25,057 bases of DNA, taken from the IMG/VR virus record IMGVR_UViG_3300013126_000225, positions 1 to 25,057 of that record. One strand, given 5' to 3'. Position 1 is the stretch's first letter, and each line of letters begins with the position of its first letter. The position numbers and the translations under genes were made by a program. This document shows positions 14,401-21,055 of this stretch, piece after piece. A model generated the notes under the pieces. It worked only from the letters and a program-made list of their open reading frames with translations. It ran no database searches and had not been told where the DNA came from. This stretch comes from a virus.

Positions 14401-16775
14401 GCATCCATCCAAACAATGGCAGCCCGAATGTCGTCGATCTCGGCTTCGCCACGAGCAGCAGTACGCACAACATCCAACACAGTTTCGGGAGTAAACTCCC
14501 GCAACTTCTTCATAGAAATCTCTGCCTGACCATTGATAGCCTTGAACTTCGGCGAAGCAACATAATCAGCCAACACCTTGTCACGCCCACCAGCAATTCG
14601 GACATCGCCACGAGCAGACTTCTTCACGTCACGCAACATCTCTGCGCCGACAGCAGAGTCGGGAATGTTCTTGCCGTCAATCACATCGTCGATGTGCATC
14701 TGAAGCGAGTTGCCGAACTGGAACATGATCTCTTCTGTTTCACGCAAAGCAGTAATCTCATCCTCGATCTGCTTCAAACGTGCTGTCGTCTGCTCTGCGC
14801 TAGACATGATGTCAGTCAAATTGGAGCGCATGTGCTCAATGCTTCGCAACGCCCTCTGATGCTGCTCTTCCAAACCTCGGACAAGATCAGGAACCTCATC
14901 ATCAAACATGTTTGAAATAGCCATACTGGTTTCGTTCATCACACGAGACATCTCATCAAGATGCTCTCGTGTGCGAACAACCGCACGACCAGCAAGCTCC
15001 ACCGCCTCATCGGCGGCAGCAGTACCCTTAGCCCAAGCATCCAAACGCCCCTCAGCGTTCTTCAACCTGCCGCCAGTAACCTCATCGATAACCTTGCGGA
15101 TGTCATCAACGGACTTCTGAACAACCTTGGCCGCATTAGAACGATTCGCCGCCATCTCATTCATCGACCTACGCAAAGCCTTGACAGCATCCTTGTCCAC
15201 CTTGTCGACACGCTCCAACTTCTGGAACACACCCTTATCAACAAGATACTTCTTGCGGGCAACCATACCCATCTGCTCCGCATAACTGCCAACATACTTA
15301 TCCATCACAGCCGCAAGGTTCGTCTCAAAGAAGTCCCCCTTATAGCCAGCATTACGAGCGATCTCATTCAGACGCTCAATCTTCAAATCATCAACACCAA
15401 GCTTCACGCCAAAGAACAAATCGTCAGCCATCATACGAGGCTTGAAAGCACCAGCAGGATCAAGAGGGTTATAGATAACCTCACGCAAACCACGAGCAAA
15501 ATCGCTTTGGCTTGAAGTCACAAACCTCATCGCATCATCCGTCAACACGTGAGGGAAATACTGGCTCACCTTACGTGTCGTCGCATTCGGGTCTACGGCA
15601 CGAGCCGCACCATCAACACGACCCCACAAATCATCAAACCACGAAACAACACGATCATACACAACGCGATCAGTAGCACCCAACGTATCGAGAGCAACAG
15701 CACCCTCCAACGCCTTATACAAATTCGGTGTAGCAGAACGATAGCTCTGCTCACCGACATCACCCACCAACTGTCGTAGCGACGCCTGCGCATAACGTGC
15801 CTCAGCCGCCTTGGCGGCACGCCTAGTGTTCTCCGAAGCAACCATACGCAAATACGTTTCAACACGCTCACTCGGAGCAGTACCACGAGCCAAAGCCTTA
15901 CGGGCTTCCTTCACATCATCCAACGTAAAAAATTCGTTGGCACGCTTGAAGAAATGATCGCCGCTCCACACACGCATGGAGGTCAATCCCTTCTCAGCGG
16001 ATTGACCGACACGAGTAGTGCCCTTGATACGCTTCCCCATGAAATAGACGCCAGCACGCTCCAAGCCAACCTGCTGGAACACATCATCCGAAAGCGTCGA
16101 CATAGCGGAACGACCGTAGCGTGCCACCTGCTTCGCAAGTTCCGCATTGCCCGTCTTATCCAAAACTCGTGTAGCCAAGGCCTCACGGCCCGCACGTCCT
16201 GTAACACGCACGCCCTTAGTACCAGCCTCAACAACATCGTCGATCTTGCCGACAGCCCCCAAAGCCTTGTTGGCCCCAAAGGTCACGTAGGTGAGCGGGT
16301 CTGTAATAATGTCGCCAGCCAAACCAATGAGACGATTACCCCACTTCGCCCAACCAGAATCACCCTCAAATACGTCGCCAGTCAACGAGCCGAACCCGTA
16401 AATCGGGTCGGCTACGTTCTTGGTGAAATCGTTCCATGAGGCCACAGTATTCGGATCGCCATCAAGGGCATCCCTGATCTCCTCAATGGAAGCGACGACA
16501 GCACGCCCAGGCATGGAAATAACTTCGCCTGCCTTGACGACAACTTTGCCGATGGGCGACTCGATAACGTCTGTCAGGAATCCCTTCCAGCCGCCTAGTT
16601 CAGGCTGGTTGGCTTTCGCTACATCTCCAGCCCAATAGTCCTTGCGCAACGGGTTATCTAGTTGCGTGGAGTTGACGAGGTTCTGGCTCCTCATTACGTC
16701 CTTCAGGGACTGTACTGCGGAACGCCCCTCTAGGCGAGGATTGACAAAGCCTTTATTGGAGTCGTAAACAGCCAT
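8394..16775 (-). CDS. giant virion protein (2,793 aa), probable internal/ejection protein
   Basis: ATG 16775 is used; a TTG at 16778 precedes it directly and the Shine-Dalgarno is weak. The gene is one third of the window. Near the N-terminus (about 149-167) GLAGDIITDPLTYVTFG is a stretch I recognise from very large phage proteins; it follows a helical lead-in. Residues about 320-2380 are dominated by charged, Ala-rich helices with long coiled-coil potential, broken by a Gly/Pro/Arg linker (about 1010-1070, with PGPKAKGRGGRATTGG). The C-terminal part has SSPGFVVRNTMGN (about 2421), FDYEATSAGDEVMRSIIPF and WFWMSRNLPMQI (about 2560-2590), motifs shared by giant phage minor structural proteins. 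I saw no transglycosylase or peptidase motif. By position, after fibres and before lysin, and with no tape measure gene, it is likely packed in the head and ejected with DNA. The family name is uncertain. Confidence 0.75.
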   Translation of the reverse strand: MAVYDSNKGFVNPRLEGRSAVQSLKDVMRSQNLVNSTQLDNPLRKDYWAGDVAKANQPELGGWKGFLTDVIESPIGKVVVKAGEVISMPGRAVVASIEEIRDALDGDPNTVASWNDFTKNVADPIYGFGSLTGDVFEGDSGWAKWGNRLIGLAGDIITDPLTYVTFGANKALGAVGKIDDVVEAGTKGVRVTGRAGREALATRVLDKTGNAELAKQVARYGRSAMSTLSDDVFQQVGLERAGVYFMGKRIKGTTRVGQSAEKGLTSMRVWSGDHFFKRANEFFTLDDVKEARKALARGTAPSERVETYLRMVASENTRRAAKAAEARYAQASLRQLVGDVGEQSYRSATPNLYKALEGAVALDTLGATDRVVYDRVVSWFDDLWGRVDGAARAVDPNATTRKVSQYFPHVLTDDAMRFVTSSQSDFARGLREVIYNPLDPAGAFKPRMMADDLFFGVKLGVDDLKIERLNEIARNAGYKGDFFETNLAAVMDKYVGSYAEQMGMVARKKYLVDKGVFQKLERVDKVDKDAVKALRRSMNEMAANRSNAAKVVQKSVDDIRKVIDEVTGGRLKNAEGRLDAWAKGTAAADEAVELAGRAVVRTREHLDEMSRVMNETSMAISNMFDDEVPDLVRGLEEQHQRALRSIEHMRSNLTDIMSSAEQTTARLKQIEDEITALRETEEIMFQFGNSLQMHIDDVIDGKNIPDSAVGAEMLRDVKKSARGDVRIAGGRDKVLADYVASPKFKAINGQAEISMKKLREFTPETVLDVVRTAARGEAEIDDIRAAIVWMDAVSDGALSRSSRTEQALRRMFEMDGVTDNGSLRRMGELSQWKKLLAEARQNKEFVRVERVVNNYQKVYDDVTAAVMTYYSSNKMLNEIMGVNRFERQGLPTVTEAMARKAYDENPRAFVGTFLAKTEFDSLQTHFANYLDDTFEGQLDSFDDFVKSLTTLAESKVGFQQQVDFTAQKFGQEATKVGSVSFNAMRFIDDIDEIVASGDADDITSFVELMLSGRTPASLDTTITPGPARTNEEVASLGRAASGLAEPGPKAKGRGGRATTGGRAVEPSERVAGGVKNLKERLRVEQAKAAGGLTPQPEAELRKVIIKFYLKELQEQEVAQASLLGRIQSESSRLRKINPKIRVDGVSPTWASEIGDKAKSDIIDAWFAFETERRMKAITDTLIPVGLVPDEVIGQRIYQKVAQEFVGDTRREISSLYDVSDGLDKIYRAALEGQHADAASLHDEITRFLRANNGNVHLSKHAGSASSYEIRRSFDLYGGRTGARGELERVRKLEIELRKATTVSEKQEIVASLAGRSYKEMSAKRARLLKEEWIPWYRSVTGRSKGRVTYAEIQNALNVYAPKASEKAEKRAVLKAVRSGQDQIRTQAVERGRAYGSIAEDASREEMISWLASVSAIMGNQARATRRQFRGMLAMADPFSTPSMASQGVRAVRGDAMPTFIADVARRTYNDLLLERDRIASLSIERRKLVGEVAVAEKKAKRAGAARRTVEDVEGVGGPVRPYVGQSEPYREFSSDDLKLAREAYKQISELSNDPNYLSGVERQQLNEVIKLLAQLDPSDTFVLKSKSRDVSIARQTFNRGTDVYVAKGDGTYVKLASLKELDKFAKDASRAENATFYTRSPIGTRSAQKRTASGKDSPEWISAQRRHQKAIEKADSLEAKFTTDPKKAAANKAQADKIRDEADKELLNFGAPRESSIDEFKPITGWSSSVDEQVKQLDKEIARLEKDYSLSINPAEKGRMVSSDTYDLQVSQSGDVSEAIRKKIDGLSRRKSYLLAGVPNDVAIGPKFDPKEIEALFMPIVQGQVVPDVSVLSSPGRLTKEMRPLWQAQQEVQQQLSRVGKEIRAVEQKSIRLDDAFRRRKISRAEYDVQRNLNESIAEELRRDMVSLRREYAKAQMRIDAADPIVRNSALQKAHRLSTLISMGEITMGDIAESIAAVSGKATDDTVRARLKFLDDAWKGSDERLAVERMAKLNASVGARIQRAIVADENKMNRLLDRTQIALSDKGDAVSRRLVAKGQATEEAVAGLGAVDKFGMAIDVSRGVAAATKKNFDDLLDLVTKQTGGQYDAKVRFRELMANKKNAGKSPVEIVAMMRAELEKVVPRLPKKNLLKGEFGGVAKIADYDSLLGKMGDLLDEADFIARNYMMANGRSIFSDQQDYLMARIGAMEAEAAAWEKATKTVKARVAKDEQARGKAMLKEGEKAEANVAKAQKAYDEAIDTFEAATIAYGDAQYSENAQRLEKYVADLSDYAKRVEEQFPAGKVKDPKDLPFVLALLDELEEVIGRNGPELAKTNPEMMPVLEKLRNDFLINQVNFFMADKHDELYRSFQKFIDDGTFGRTVEEKVSKGFKSLASIGLPSYQAQKWLSEMSVNLNRLSKPEFVRGLTPFLTKYTSFFKAYAVSSPGFVVRNTMGNTFMLFAAGADVKSMTQGLELYNLWRRAAAEGKEAAWIASLPASRRNLVETAVAAMDASGYGRGMEAVQAFNPKRKWLVNNRWVNTFRKANEVSEGSARFILAWDSVRKGADFDAATARVKRYLFDYEATSAGDEVMRSIIPFWFWMSRNLPMQIVNQYENPRAYLIYQKAMKSVAQDDEDEMVPSWLKEQGGIKVGANTYLAPDLGFNRISQQFNELKDPKRLLSYVNPALRVPVELLGERRFYNDVPFSERGEQPMGGPASGAVAALASILGQEKRTREGEMGVDPKLNYALMNLLPPLAQTERLLPATDLYKGKQGGSILSYFGVPLKTVTPEMRRAEQRRRQIEQEALRKKAAGE

Positions 16776-16793
16776 CAATAATAGGGCGGGCTG

Positions 16794-17876
16794 TTACATG
16801 CCCTGGAGGCCCAAAGCCCGTCTACGCAGGGCTTCGGTCAACGGTGTACGACCCTGCATCCCCAAGGCAATCTTCTCGCCCAGAAGCCTGTTAGCCCCCA
16901 TAGCCTGGTTCACGAGTAGTTGCTTTTGGAGTCTGGCGTACTCGTCACGTTCAGACTGAACGGACTCTTGTACGGCTTTGCCCAACATCCTAAGGTTTTC
17001 CCGTTCTTCTTCTTGGCTAATTTCACGGCGTTTTGACGCAGACTCTTCAGCGTGTTGCTCAGCCAGAATGTCGGCACGAGTTCTCAAGGCAACTGGATCT
17101 CCCGATCCCCTGCGTATTACGGCAGTCTTATCTGGCCCGCCACGAACAACCGCAGATTTTTCCTCACCGCCACGAACAACCGCAGAACGATCCCTGCCAT
17201 AATCAATGGCTATTCTGTTGTCCTCGACCCTCACCCCCTCTGTCGGCGCAGAAGGGGTGATCTTGGCCAGCATCCTCTGCTCAGCCAACTTTGCGGCACC
17301 AGCCAAATCCTTCTCCTTATTCGACAAATCACCCTGCATCTTCTGCAAACGAGAAAAGAACGCCATCAAATCGTCCGACACAGGCATGTTCGTAACATCG
17401 AACTCTTCGGTCGGCTGAGGCAAACCAGCCTTACCGAAGATGTTCCCAGCCTCGGACTCCAACAAATCCTGATCGTATTTGATGCGAGCGGCCAAATCCC
17501 GCTCCTTCTCATCAAACATTTCCCTCACAGCACTACGAAGACCGTCCAAAGACAAACCCTGCTTGACCTCAGTTTCATAAGTGAAACCCAAACCATTATA
17601 CAAAGCCGCAACAGCAGAAGCCTCATCAAGGCTCCCGCTTTGGATACCCGAAGCAACATCACGCCACAACGGATTACTGCTATTCAAATACGAATCAAGC
17701 CTCGGCGTATTCGACACATACGGGGCAGGCAACACATACGACGACTCATACGTGTCACCAGTAACACCATACTGAGGGTTGAACAAATACGACGACAAAT
17801 CCTGCATCGTGTTCACAGACTTCGGATTCACCCCACTCAACATCTGCAACATCATCTCATAAGTATTGGACATCAT
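16794..17876 (-). CDS. probable internal virion protein with 10-aa repeats (360 aa)
   Basis: ATG 17876 overlaps the preceding stop (ATGA); the next codon is also ATG and is better spaced from GGGGGT upstream, so residue 2 may be the true start. The product is 360 aa. The N-terminal part is Ser/Tyr/Asn-rich (about 25-80); the middle is helical and charged (MFDEKERDLAARIKYDQ, LSNKEKDLAGAAKLAEQ); residues about 229-258 hold three tandem 10-residue repeats of the form SAVVRGG; the end is a long charged helix and a short LTEALRRRALGLQG tail. No enzyme motif is seen. Placement directly before the giant protein suggests a second internal or ejection protein that acts with it. The function is inferred from position only. 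Confidence 0.65.
   Translation of the reverse strand: MMSNTYEMMLQMLSGVNPKSVNTMQDLSSYLFNPQYGVTGDTYESSYVLPAPYVSNTPRLDSYLNSSNPLWRDVASGIQSGSLDEASAVAALYNGLGFTYETEVKQGLSLDGLRSAVREMFDEKERDLAARIKYDQDLLESEAGNIFGKAGLPQPTEEFDVTNMPVSDDLMAFFSRLQKMQGDLSNKEKDLAGAAKLAEQRMLAKITPSAPTEGVRVEDNRIAIDYGRDRSAVVRGGEEKSAVVRGGPDKTAVIRRGSGDPVALRTRADILAEQHAEESASKRREISQEEERENLRMLGKAVQESVQSERDEYARLQKQLLVNQAMGANRLLGEKIALGMQGRTPLTEALRRRALGLQGM
17137..17186 (-). repeat. 30-bp-period tandem repeat (SAVVRGG units)
   Basis: CCGCCACGAACAACCGCAGA occurs exactly at 17137-17156 and again at 17167-17186. On the coding strand this gives SAVVRGG twice; a third, diverged unit (TAVIRRG) lies at about 17107-17126. The spacing is 30 bp, ten residues, so recombination between copies would change length without shifting frame. 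Confidence 0.85.
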
Positions 17877-19120
17877 CGACCCCCAAGCTGAGCCATCAGA
17901 CGAGAAACATCAACACCCTGGGCCGCCAACTCCAACAGACGCTCCTGCAAACTGCCACGAACAGACTGCTGACCCTGACGCTCCTGCAACAACGTCTGCA
18001 AACGCTGCGAACCCAAACTGTTCAGAATGTCGTTCAACTGACCCGACACGCCAAGGCGGGCCTGCAGAGCCTGCTGACCCAAACCCAACCTCTGCTCATC
18101 AAAACGGGCACGCTGAGCCATCTCCTGCTGATTACGCTGGTTCAACAACTGCAAAGCAACCGCACGCTGATTTGCACCCAAATCCTGCTGTGCGCCAGCA
18201 CGAGCAACATTCACATCACCAATACGAGACTGCTGGGCCGCAGTCTGCGAAGCACCCAACAGTTGCGCCAAATTATTGAACGCATTGCCTGTCGCCGCAT
18301 TCTGGGACTGCAACATCGCCTGCAACGCATCGGTACCACCAGAAGGCGCACCAACAGCCTGCGAATAAGCGGCCATCGGATCAGTCACCGCAGGAGCCGC
18401 CAACATCTGCAAACCAGCATACGGATTCTGCTGGGCTTGCAACGCCTCCAACGCACGCTGAGTCGTATCATCAATCGTCTGCCGCCCTTCGGCGGTCTGA
18501 CGATCAACCTCACCAGTAGCCTGCGTATACATGTTCGCCAACTGCGACAACATGTCAGCATTGCTTCGCTCCAACTGGCTTGTCTGCTCACCAAACAACG
18601 AGTTGATCAAAGCATCCTGACCAGAACTACGCTCGCTGATTTGACGTATCAGATCATCGTAGCCTGACTGGATCATCCCAGTATTGTCTGGGAGCGACGA
18701 CGACAGCTGGGCGATAGCCGACATCAGATTTGCCCCACCACCACCACCACCACCGCCAATAGTGGGCGGGGTTGTACGAGCATTAGCCGCATTGCTCATC
18801 ATAATCGCACGCTGAACATCCGCAATGTCCGAATACTTACCGAGACCGCTAGCAGTCACATCACCAGCATCAAAAGCGGCCATAGCCGCTTGTGTCGCAG
18901 GATCATCCCATTGCCAAATCGGCGTAGCCTGACCATACTCGTCCATCACCTTAGTGAAGGTCTCACGAGGCGCAACACGGGTCGTACCCGTAGGAGCAGG
19001 AGCCTGCGAAGCGGGCGTCTGCGCACGACGCTCAGCCACATCAGCACTAGTCGTGGGTGTACGCCGACGACCAGGCTGAATGCGACGCTCTTGTGAATCC
19101 GCAGAACCATAACGTGCCAT
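17873..19120 (-). CDS. Gln/Ala-rich probable internal virion protein (415 aa)
   Basis: ATG 19120 is chosen because GGGGAG lies six bases upstream; earlier TTG at 19126 would sit on top of it. The product is 415 aa. It starts basic and disordered (ERRIQPGRRRTPTT), with a Pro/Ala/Thr stretch (about 35-55), then eight consecutive Gly (about 120-127) as a flexible linker. The rest, from about 140 to the end, is helical and very rich in Gln, Ala and Leu (ALEALQAQQNPYAGLQMLAA, LLQERQGQQSVRGSLQERLL), with no cysteine. Low complexity and coiled-coil character fit a scaffold-like or ejected internal virion protein; scaffolding normally lies next to the capsid gene, which is remote, so ejection is preferred. 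No named family is recognised. Confidence 0.65.
   Translation of the reverse strand: MARYGSADSQERRIQPGRRRTPTTSADVAERRAQTPASQAPAPTGTTRVAPRETFTKVMDEYGQATPIWQWDDPATQAAMAAFDAGDVTASGLGKYSDIADVQRAIMMSNAANARTTPPTIGGGGGGGGANLMSAIAQLSSSLPDNTGMIQSGYDDLIRQISERSSGQDALINSLFGEQTSQLERSNADMLSQLANMYTQATGEVDRQTAEGRQTIDDTTQRALEALQAQQNPYAGLQMLAAPAVTDPMAAYSQAVGAPSGGTDALQAMLQSQNAATGNAFNNLAQLLGASQTAAQQSRIGDVNVARAGAQQDLGANQRAVALQLLNQRNQQEMAQRARFDEQRLGLGQQALQARLGVSGQLNDILNSLGSQRLQTLLQERQGQQSVRGSLQERLLELAAQGVDVSRLMAQLGGR
18633..18652 (-). repeat. dispersed 20-mer, copy 1
   Basis: Read on the coding strand this is CTGATACGTCAAATCAGCGA, encoding LIRQISE in the Gln/Ala-rich protein. Nineteen of twenty bases match the copy at 19636-19655 in another gene of the same operon. 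Confidence 0.75.
18734..18757 (-). repeat. GGT triplet run encoding eight Gly
   Basis: Six GGT codons in a row, flanked by GGG and GGC, encode the Gly linker. Such a run is prone to slippage in whole codons, which would change linker length but not frame. Confidence 0.85.
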
Positions 19121-19122
19121 AA

Positions 19123-19554
19123 TCAACTCCCCAGGAATGGGCGCAAGCCCGACAACGAAGCAGCAGTCGCAAGAATGTCACGCTGCTTAGCGATCTCGAT
19201 CTCAGCCAAAGTGTCCTCATACCCCGCACGAGCCTGAGCATCACTCAAATCGTATTGGGCGGCCTGCTGACGCAAAGCATCCAACATGTCGTTGCGTTGC
19301 GTCATCCAGTTCTGCGCATAGTCCGAAGTCGCCTGACGGTAAATACCACTATTCCGCAAACCACGCTTACCGTATCCAGCACCAAACCCTTCAAGGCCAC
19401 GGGAAGACGACCTGTCCAAATCTGACAGTTGGCGTGATCCACGCTGCTGGGACAGGAATCGGCTGAAGGCGTTTTGGGACATGACCGCATCCCGCTGTTG
19501 GGCGGTGGAACGTCGTTTAGGTTCATAAGCAAGTCCAATGTCGGTGTAGGCCAT
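19123..19554 (-). CDS. hypothetical structural-region protein (143 aa)
   Basis: ATG 19554 is used; a GTG at 19557 directly precedes it and AAAAGGCAG lies upstream at suitable distance. The product is 143 aa. The first half is Arg/Ser/Gly-rich and basic (EPKRRSTAQQRDAVMSQ, RSSSRGLEGFGAGYGKRGLR), the second half helical (WMTQRNDMLDALRQQAAQYD, then YEDTLAEIEIAKQRDILATA). It ends two bases before the next gene. Codon choice and Gln-rich composition are like the two following proteins, so it probably belongs to the same group of internal or assembly proteins. No family recognised. Confidence 0.6.
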   Translation of the reverse strand: MAYTDIGLAYEPKRRSTAQQRDAVMSQNAFSRFLSQQRGSRQLSDLDRSSSRGLEGFGAGYGKRGLRNSGIYRQATSDYAQNWMTQRNDMLDALRQQAAQYDLSDAQARAGYEDTLAEIEIAKQRDILATAASLSGLRPFLGS

Positions 19555-19556
19555 CA

Positions 19557-19697
19557 CTAATCTGCCTTTTCGTTACCCTGCTGGGCTTGTATCTGGCTGA
19601 TTGTCGCCTCCAGCACAGCAACTTTCTGGGCATAATCGCTGATCTGACGTATCAGCGATTCGATGACCTTGAAGGCGTCTACATTTACTTCGTTCAT
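19557..19697 (-). CDS. 46-aa coiled-coil protein
   Basis: ATG 19697 overlaps the tail-fibre stop (ATGA), so I use it rather than the earlier in-frame codons at 19763, which lie inside the fibre gene and have no ribosome binding site. The 46-aa product is almost one helix with a heptad-like pattern (VDAFKVIESLIRQISDYA, then KVAVLEATISQIQAQQ), which suggests a small oligomeric coiled coil. It shares LIRQIS, at the DNA level too, with the Gln/Ala-rich protein 1 kb away. In this place it could be a fibre chaperone or a minor tail subunit; neither is shown. Confidence 0.6.
   Translation of the reverse strand: MNEVNVDAFKVIESLIRQISDYAQKVAVLEATISQIQAQQGNEKAD
19636..19655 (-). repeat. dispersed 20-mer, copy 2
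   Basis: Coding-strand CTGATACGTCAGATCAGCGA encodes LIRQISD in the 46-aa protein; it differs from the copy at 18633-18652 at one silent position. Confidence 0.75.
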
Positions 19698-21055
19698 CGG
19701 GACTCCAATTCTGCGATACGGCGACGACAATCCTGGAGGGCGATCGTCAACAAACTGAGCCAACCATTCTGGTTGATTCCTTCTGGTCCTGTAGCCACAA
19801 CATTCCCATCTTTATCTAGGTCCATTGCACGAACAGAAAGGAACGGCGACACAGCATCCATCTCCTCGGCCATAGGACCAACTTCAGGAATCCCATCGGC
19901 GTTCTTTCTGGACCACAACTTGACATCAATGCCATCCACCATTTCGGCGGTAAGCACAGAACCAAGAGGCTGGATGTTCTCTTTATCTCGCAACGTAGAC
20001 GAGTTGCGGACCAAATACCAGTTGCCGAACGCACCCAGCCATTGTGCCGCCTGCCCCGATGAGGCTACGCCATCGTCGGCAACAAGGAAGTTGGTGAAAA
20101 AGAAACTGTCGGTGACACGACCGTTACCTGTTACGACCAGAGCCTCGCTCGTAACTGCCGTTCCACCAACGTTGAGACCAGAGTCAGCAAGGAATCTTTT
20201 GCTATTGTATGTGCGAATCCACGTTGAATCCGACATCCAAATGCCGCCACCATATGTTTCGTTATACCAACCCGAATTACCCGTACTTCGCCACCAGTTG
20301 TTACAAAACGCCACCCCGTCGATGGTCACGCTGTATGTACCGTATGGTGAGTAATAGCCAACCGCCAAAGTGTTCTGTTGGTTGGCACCAATATAGACAG
20401 GTGTTGATGTTGAGTTAGACCTCAAATAAATGCCGCCCGTATTAGAGGGATGACCCAACAGCAGGTAACCACGGTTTGACTCAACGGAAGCCCAACCACC
20501 ATCACCAGACCAACCCTTCAGGGAAATGCTAGGAGAATAAACATCGTCGCCAGTAATAACCTGACCGCTAATAGTTCCGCTAGAAGTCAGACCACTAAGT
20601 GTTCCAACAGCAGTAATACCAGCGTAGGAACCACCGATACGTGCCGACGCAACCGTACCACTAGACAAGTTCGACGCATTCAACGTCGTCAAGTTCGCGC
20701 CAGACACCGCACCAAACGAACCAGACCACGTGCCAGTCGTGACCGTACCTACGCCCGTAATGCCCGTGTAGGAACCAGACAAACGCGCCGAAAGCAACGT
20801 ACCAGAAGTAATGTTGCTGGCATTGGTTGTGTCTGTCGTGGCAGAAGCAGCCAAGCCGATCCATTGCGTGTTGTAATCGATCGCATCAATCTTGGACAAG
20901 ACCTGCCCAGCTGTTCCCCCAGCAGGCACATTGCCGACCAGCAAAGCGTCGGATAGCGACAACAGATACTCTGTCAGGGACGCAAACGTCCGCTGCAGAG
21001 GAATCGTATTGTCACCCCTCAGGGATGCAATTGCGGGCGCAGTCCACTTCTCCAT
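19694..21055 (-). CDS. tail fibre with C-terminal S74 intramolecular chaperone
   Basis: The product is 453 aa. The N-terminus (about 1-45) is probably the virion attachment part. Residues about 75-160 hold two copies of a Gly/Thr/Ser-rich fibre repeat (NITSGTLLSARLSGSYTGIT and NLSSGTVASARIGGSYAGIT, then VGT), typical of trimeric beta-structured fibres. A Trp/Tyr/Gly-rich receptor-binding-like region follows (about 190-345). From about 351 the S74 peptidase/chaperone domain is clear: NSSTLRDKENIQPL with the self-cleavage Ser, VGPMAEEMDAVSPFL, and a final helix LLTIALQDCRRRIAELESR. S74 domains trimerise the fibre and then cut themselves off. ATG 21055 shares one base with the preceding stop. 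It most likely recognises the host surface. Confidence 0.88.
   Translation of the reverse strand: MEKWTAPAIASLRGDNTIPLQRTFASLTEYLLSLSDALLVGNVPAGGTAGQVLSKIDAIDYNTQWIGLAASATTDTTNASNITSGTLLSARLSGSYTGITGVGTVTTGTWSGSFGAVSGANLTTLNASNLSSGTVASARIGGSYAGITAVGTLSGLTSSGTISGQVITGDDVYSPSISLKGWSGDGGWASVESNRGYLLLGHPSNTGGIYLRSNSTSTPVYIGANQQNTLAVGYYSPYGTYSVTIDGVAFCNNWWRSTGNSGWYNETYGGGIWMSDSTWIRTYNSKRFLADSGLNVGGTAVTSEALVVTGNGRVTDSFFFTNFLVADDGVASSGQAAQWLGAFGNWYLVRNSSTLRDKENIQPLGSVLTAEMVDGIDVKLWSRKNADGIPEVGPMAEEMDAVSPFLSVRAMDLDKDGNVVATGPEGINQNGWLSLLTIALQDCRRRIAELESR

Noticed and set aside
17137-17186. CRISPR-like repeats
   Set aside because: Only two exact units with 10-base spacing, in frame within a coding region; they are a protein repeat.
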